Source: Bacteroidota bacterium (GTDB lineage: Bacteria > Bacteroidota > Bacteroidia > Chitinophagales > LD1). Taken from it: a stretch of DNA of 64,000 nt. The notes under the pieces were generated by a model. That model was not told the DNA's origin. It saw nothing but the letters and a program-made list of their open reading frames with translations, and did not search any database. How positions within the stretch are numbered: position 1 is the stretch's first letter; every line of letters begins with the position of its first letter. The stretch covers positions 124,001-188,000 of the forward strand of contig JAFDYQ010000003.1 of assembly GCA_018267365.1 (NCBI GenBank). Direction: 5' to 3'. The position numbers and the translations under genes are program-made. Shown here one piece after another: positions 61,375 through 64,000 of the stretch.

Positions 61375-63037
61375 TTGCTTTCAGTTTGCTATGGCGGCGA
61401 CCATAGAGGAAGTAGCAGATCAAGCCTATGACTAGCCAGATGAAGAAACGCTCCCAATTGGTAGCTCCTGACTCGGACAGCAGATAGGCACAGGCCAGCA
61501 GGCCCAGCAGCGGTATGAGTGATAGATGGTGCCTGAAAGCCTGTACAGCCAGGACTATCAATAGGATGAGAAACAGATAATGAGGCACTACAGTTCTGAT
61601 ATTGTCAAAGACCAAACCGTCCTGAAGTCCCAGGTACTCTACAAATACGGGACGGTACTGCACTATCCAGAAGGCCAGCGTAGCGATCAGCATCACGGGA
61701 TATATGAAGCGGGAGTTGATATACGGCGTGCGAAACCTGGACTGAGGCCTGTCCGGCATACTATCCAGCATCATGACACCACCCGACACCAGGGCAAAGG
61801 CGAACAATGTCCCTATGCTGGTGAGGTCTACCATCACGTCCATATTGACAAAAATAGCCGGGATGCCCACCACAAAACCCGTGAGGATAGTAGAGAAAGA
61901 CGGAGTGCCAAACCGGGGATGTATGCGACTGAAAACGGGAGGCAGCAATCCATCACGGCTCATGCTCATCCATATGCGGGGCTGACCGACCTGAAATACC
62001 AGCAGCACGCTGGCTGTGGCTATGACGGCGCTCACCGCCACTATGCCTGCCATCCACGGCAGATGCACCTGACGGAATACGAATGCCAGTGGCTCGCCTA
62101 CATTCAGTGTCTGATAGCTCACCATCCCTGTCAGAACTAACGCGATGGCGACATAAATAATTGTACAGATGATCAGGGAGTAGATCATACCACGAGGCAG
62201 ATCGCGCTGCGGATCCTTGCACTCCTCTGCTGTGGTCGAGATGGCATCAAACCCGATATAGGCAAAGAATACGGATGAAATACCTTTCAGCACGCCACCT
62301 GCTCCATTGGGCAGGAAGGGTATCCAGTTTTTAGGTGTCACATAGAAGGCTCCGGCAAAAATAACCAATGCGATCACGGCCAGCTTGATACCCACCATGA
62401 CATTGGCCGAGTTGCGGCTTTCCTTGATGCCGATGTATGTCACCCACGTGATCACCATCACTATAAATACGGCAGGAAGGTCGAATATGATAGGAATGCC
62501 GAATAGAGTGGGAGCGCTGCTCATAGCTGCCAGCGCATCCGGAGTAGCTGCCCTGGCTGCAGTCATATAGCCCATAGTGAGCCAGGCAGGCACATGCACA
62601 CCCACACCGTCCAGAAAGGCAGTACAGTAATCGCTCCAGGATATGGCTACTACTATATTGCCGATGGCGTACTCCATGAGCAGGTCCCAGCCTATGATCC
62701 AGGCCACTATCTCACCAAAAGCTACGTAGGAGTAGGTGTATGCACTACCACTTACAGGCACGATGCTGGCAAACTCAGCATAGCACAACGCTGAGAAACC
62801 GCAGGCCACCGCCACAAACAAGAACAGCAATATGATACCTGGTCCGCCATCATAGCTGGCCTTGCCGATGGTGGAGAAGATACCTGCACCGACCACTGCG
62901 GCTATACCCAGGGCAGTCAGGTCTCTGACACCCAGTGACCGACGCAGAGAGTGCCCTGCCTCGCCATCTCCATAGCCTTCCTCTGCATCTTTTACGACTT
63001 TGGCTACGGTTTTCTTTCTGAAAATATCCTTGAGCAT
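61367..63037 (-). CDS. APC-family amino acid permease
   Basis: A 556-residue inner-membrane permease of the amino acid-polyamine-organocation superfamily, cationic amino acid transporter type. The first helix has GIAAVVGAGIFSTIGKAS, and later helices show SGSAYTYSYVAFGEIVAWII, FFAYIGFDAISTTAEECKDP and HPRFGTPSFSTILTGFVVGI. About twelve to fourteen hydrophobic helices are present, and the C-terminus is basic. The hydrophilic N-terminal ~35 residues (RRSLGVRDLTAL) are usual. It is followed directly by the NlpC/P60 gene; a permease with a wall hydrolase could recycle muropeptide amino acids, but this is inference. Confidence 0.93.
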   Translation of the reverse strand: MLKDIFRKKTVAKVVKDAEEGYGDGEAGHSLRRSLGVRDLTALGIAAVVGAGIFSTIGKASYDGGPGIILLFLFVAVACGFSALCYAEFASIVPVSGSAYTYSYVAFGEIVAWIIGWDLLMEYAIGNIVVAISWSDYCTAFLDGVGVHVPAWLTMGYMTAARAATPDALAAMSSAPTLFGIPIIFDLPAVFIVMVITWVTYIGIKESRNSANVMVGIKLAVIALVIFAGAFYVTPKNWIPFLPNGAGGVLKGISSVFFAYIGFDAISTTAEECKDPQRDLPRGMIYSLIICTIIYVAIALVLTGMVSYQTLNVGEPLAFVFRQVHLPWMAGIVAVSAVIATASVLLVFQVGQPRIWMSMSRDGLLPPVFSRIHPRFGTPSFSTILTGFVVGIPAIFVNMDVMVDLTSIGTLFAFALVSGGVMMLDSMPDRPQSRFRTPYINSRFIYPVMLIATLAFWIVQYRPVFVEYLGLQDGLVFDNIRTVVPHYLFLILLIVLAVQAFRHHLSLIPLLGLLACAYLLSESGATNWERFFIWLVIGLICYFLYGRRHSKLKANA

Positions 63038-63189
63038 ACTTTATACGGCTAAAGATATAATAATTGGATAAAGTAGAGAGAGCCACGTGCGTGCGCCATT
63101 TTGGCACCGCATTTGCTAATTTGTGCCCAATCAACACTTTGTTTTTAATTTTTTCGATAAACGGTATCTTGCGACGTAAATAAACCGCT

Positions 63190-63597
63190 ATGAAGAAAAC
63201 CCTGATCGCCCTGGCCATCATTATGGCATTCACATCCTGCAAAAGCCTCCAGCCTTTCCAGCTCAACTTTGGTAGCCAAGGTGGTTTTACCAATGTCGCT
63301 ACAACCTATACGCTGCAAGAGGATGGCAAACTTTATAAAAGCTCTTCTTCATTTCTAGGCAAAAAGGATCTGGCTACTGTCAGCAAGAAGGACCTGAAGG
63401 AAATAGAAGCATTGATCACTAAAGTGAACTTTGCCGGCACCTCGGTCAATCAACCCGGCAATATGTCGAGCTTTCTGACCCTGACCCGCGATGGCAAGGC
63501 CTACACTAATACCTGGGCTACGGGAAGCTCATCGGGAAATCCTGCTCTGGATGAGCTACTCACCAAATTGAATTCATTAGTCCCTAAACAACAATAA
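63190..63597 (+). CDS. Small hypothetical lipoprotein
   Basis: A 135-residue lipoprotein with lipobox ending FTSC near residue 17. The mature part is compact, with FGSQGGFTNVATTYTLQEDG, a Ser/Lys-rich turn and a helix KKDLKEIEALITKVNF, then a beta stretch FLTLTRDGKAYTNTWATGSS. I do not recognise a family; short Bacteroidota lipoproteins of this shape (FAST-like or lipocalin-like) are common. It lies ten bases before the partial gene at 63608, so the two may be co-transcribed. Confidence 0.8.
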   Translation: MKKTLIALAIIMAFTSCKSLQPFQLNFGSQGGFTNVATTYTLQEDGKLYKSSSSFLGKKDLATVSKKDLKEIEALITKVNFAGTSVNQPGNMSSFLTLTRDGKAYTNTWATGSSSGNPALDELLTKLNSLVPKQQ

Positions 63598-63607
63598 ACT
63601 CTGAATT

Positions 63608-64000
63608 ATGACCAAAACATTACTCTCGGTACTAGCTATCTCTACCGCGCTGAGTGTGAATGCCGCCGGCCCACCATCCGGCCCGCCAGCTCCACATCCT
63701 TTTAAAACTGTAGCTAAAAGATCAGGCAATCCCAGCATGAGTGGCCTCGGCTCTGTAGGACACATACAGCAAGCTGTAAATGCAATTAAGTTTAATGGCA
63801 TCTCATATAAAAAGAGCAACTACGATCCTACTACTATCAAGGAGGTAAAATATGCTCCCGGCCAGAAGAATCCAATATTTGTGACGAGTGACCGGATCAT
63901 CAATATACCTCCCGGTGCGGGCCGTGACGAAGTGGCTGGTAGTGCGATACAGTTTCTGGAGCAGAATAAAGCGCTACTCATGCTGGCCGATCCGGCACAT
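63608..64000 (+). CDS. Secreted protein, 5' part; possible metallopeptidase with FTP-like propeptide
   Basis: The first 131 residues of a secreted protein that runs off the right edge. The signal peptide (MTKTLLSVLAISTALSVNAA) is clear. The mature start is Pro-rich (GPPSGPPAPHPF), followed by a region whose end, AGSAIQFLEQNKALLMLADP, resembles the FTP propeptide of fungalysin/thermolysin-like metallopeptidases, common in large T9SS-sorted proteases of Bacteroidota. The catalytic part is outside the window, so this is a suggestion only. It follows the small lipoprotein gene by ten bases. Confidence 0.7.
   Translation, partial: MTKTLLSVLAISTALSVNAAGPPSGPPAPHPFKTVAKRSGNPSMSGLGSVGHIQQAVNAIKFNGISYKKSNYDPTTIKEVKYAPGQKNPIFVTSDRIINIPPGAGRDEVAGSAIQFLEQNKALLMLADPAH

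Noticed and set aside
1-64000. tRNA, rRNA, insertion sequences, phage genes or origins
   Set aside because: Every spacer was read; none showed a tRNA-like end, transposase, terminal inverted repeats with target duplication, or a DnaA-box cluster. The dnaB gene alone does not imply an origin.

Overview
The window is a gene-dense stretch of a Bacteroidota chromosome, most likely from the Chitinophagaceae or a close relative. Five large secreted proteins carry the C-terminal sorting domain of the type IX secretion system (T9SS). One of them is a PKD/SprB-repeat giant of the kind found in gliding Bacteroidota. The best promoters have the Bacteroidota form, TTTG, 19 bases, then TAnnTTTG. The CAZymes (GH92, GH20) and the many lipoproteins and hypothetical proteins also fit. 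No rRNA, tRNA, CRISPR array, prophage, transposase or integrase was seen, so the window reads as core or conserved-accessory chromosome rather than an island.

Layout. 1-6.9 kb: the 3' end of nuoN, a beta-helix lipoprotein, the GTPase engB, a thioredoxin-like protein, the replicative helicase dnaB, an ArsR regulator and a polysaccharide-deacetylase-like protein. 6.9-16 kb: asparagine synthase, a YetF-type membrane protein, an acyl-CoA thioesterase, a TMTC-like glycosyltransferase with TPRs, a YdjM-like membrane protein, dprA, a 2-oxoacid dehydrogenase E2 and a peroxiredoxin. 15.8-16.1 kb: a spacer with an orphan terminator that hints at a small RNA. 16-25 kb: lipoprotein, flavin oxidoreductase, sirtuin, sulfatase-like enzyme, thymidine kinase, hypothetical proteins and a Wzx-like flippase. 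25-34.4 kb: VOC and SRPBCC proteins, a GlxA-type regulator, then a catabolic or cell-surface group (GH92, a small Cys/His protein, a CAP-TPR protein, a metallophosphatase, GH20). 34.5-36.8 kb: a PAP2 phosphatase overlapping a GT39 transferase. 37-42.8 kb: a 1946-residue M43/PKD/SprB T9SS protein.

42.9-50.8 kb is the most coherent system: a cobalamin riboswitch followed by seven tightly packed genes. These encode a DUF4465 protein (BtuH-like, T9SS-sorted), a second T9SS-sorted surface protein of unknown function, a 60-residue Cys-rich DUF5522 protein, a BtuB-type TonB receptor, a BtuG-like DUF5074 lipoprotein, BtuF and BtuC. Surface proteins would capture B12, BtuB/BtuG would import it across the outer membrane, and BtuF/BtuC would carry it inward. 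No BtuD ATPase gene is present here.

50.8-64 kb: threonine aldolase, rhomboid protease, a T9SS protein, kdsB (apparently started at CTG), an orphan histidine kinase, a DUF2147 protein, an M23 peptidase, two coupled thioredoxin-fold proteins, an NlpC/P60 hydrolase overlapping an amino acid permease, a small lipoprotein, and the start of a secreted protein that may be a metallopeptidase.
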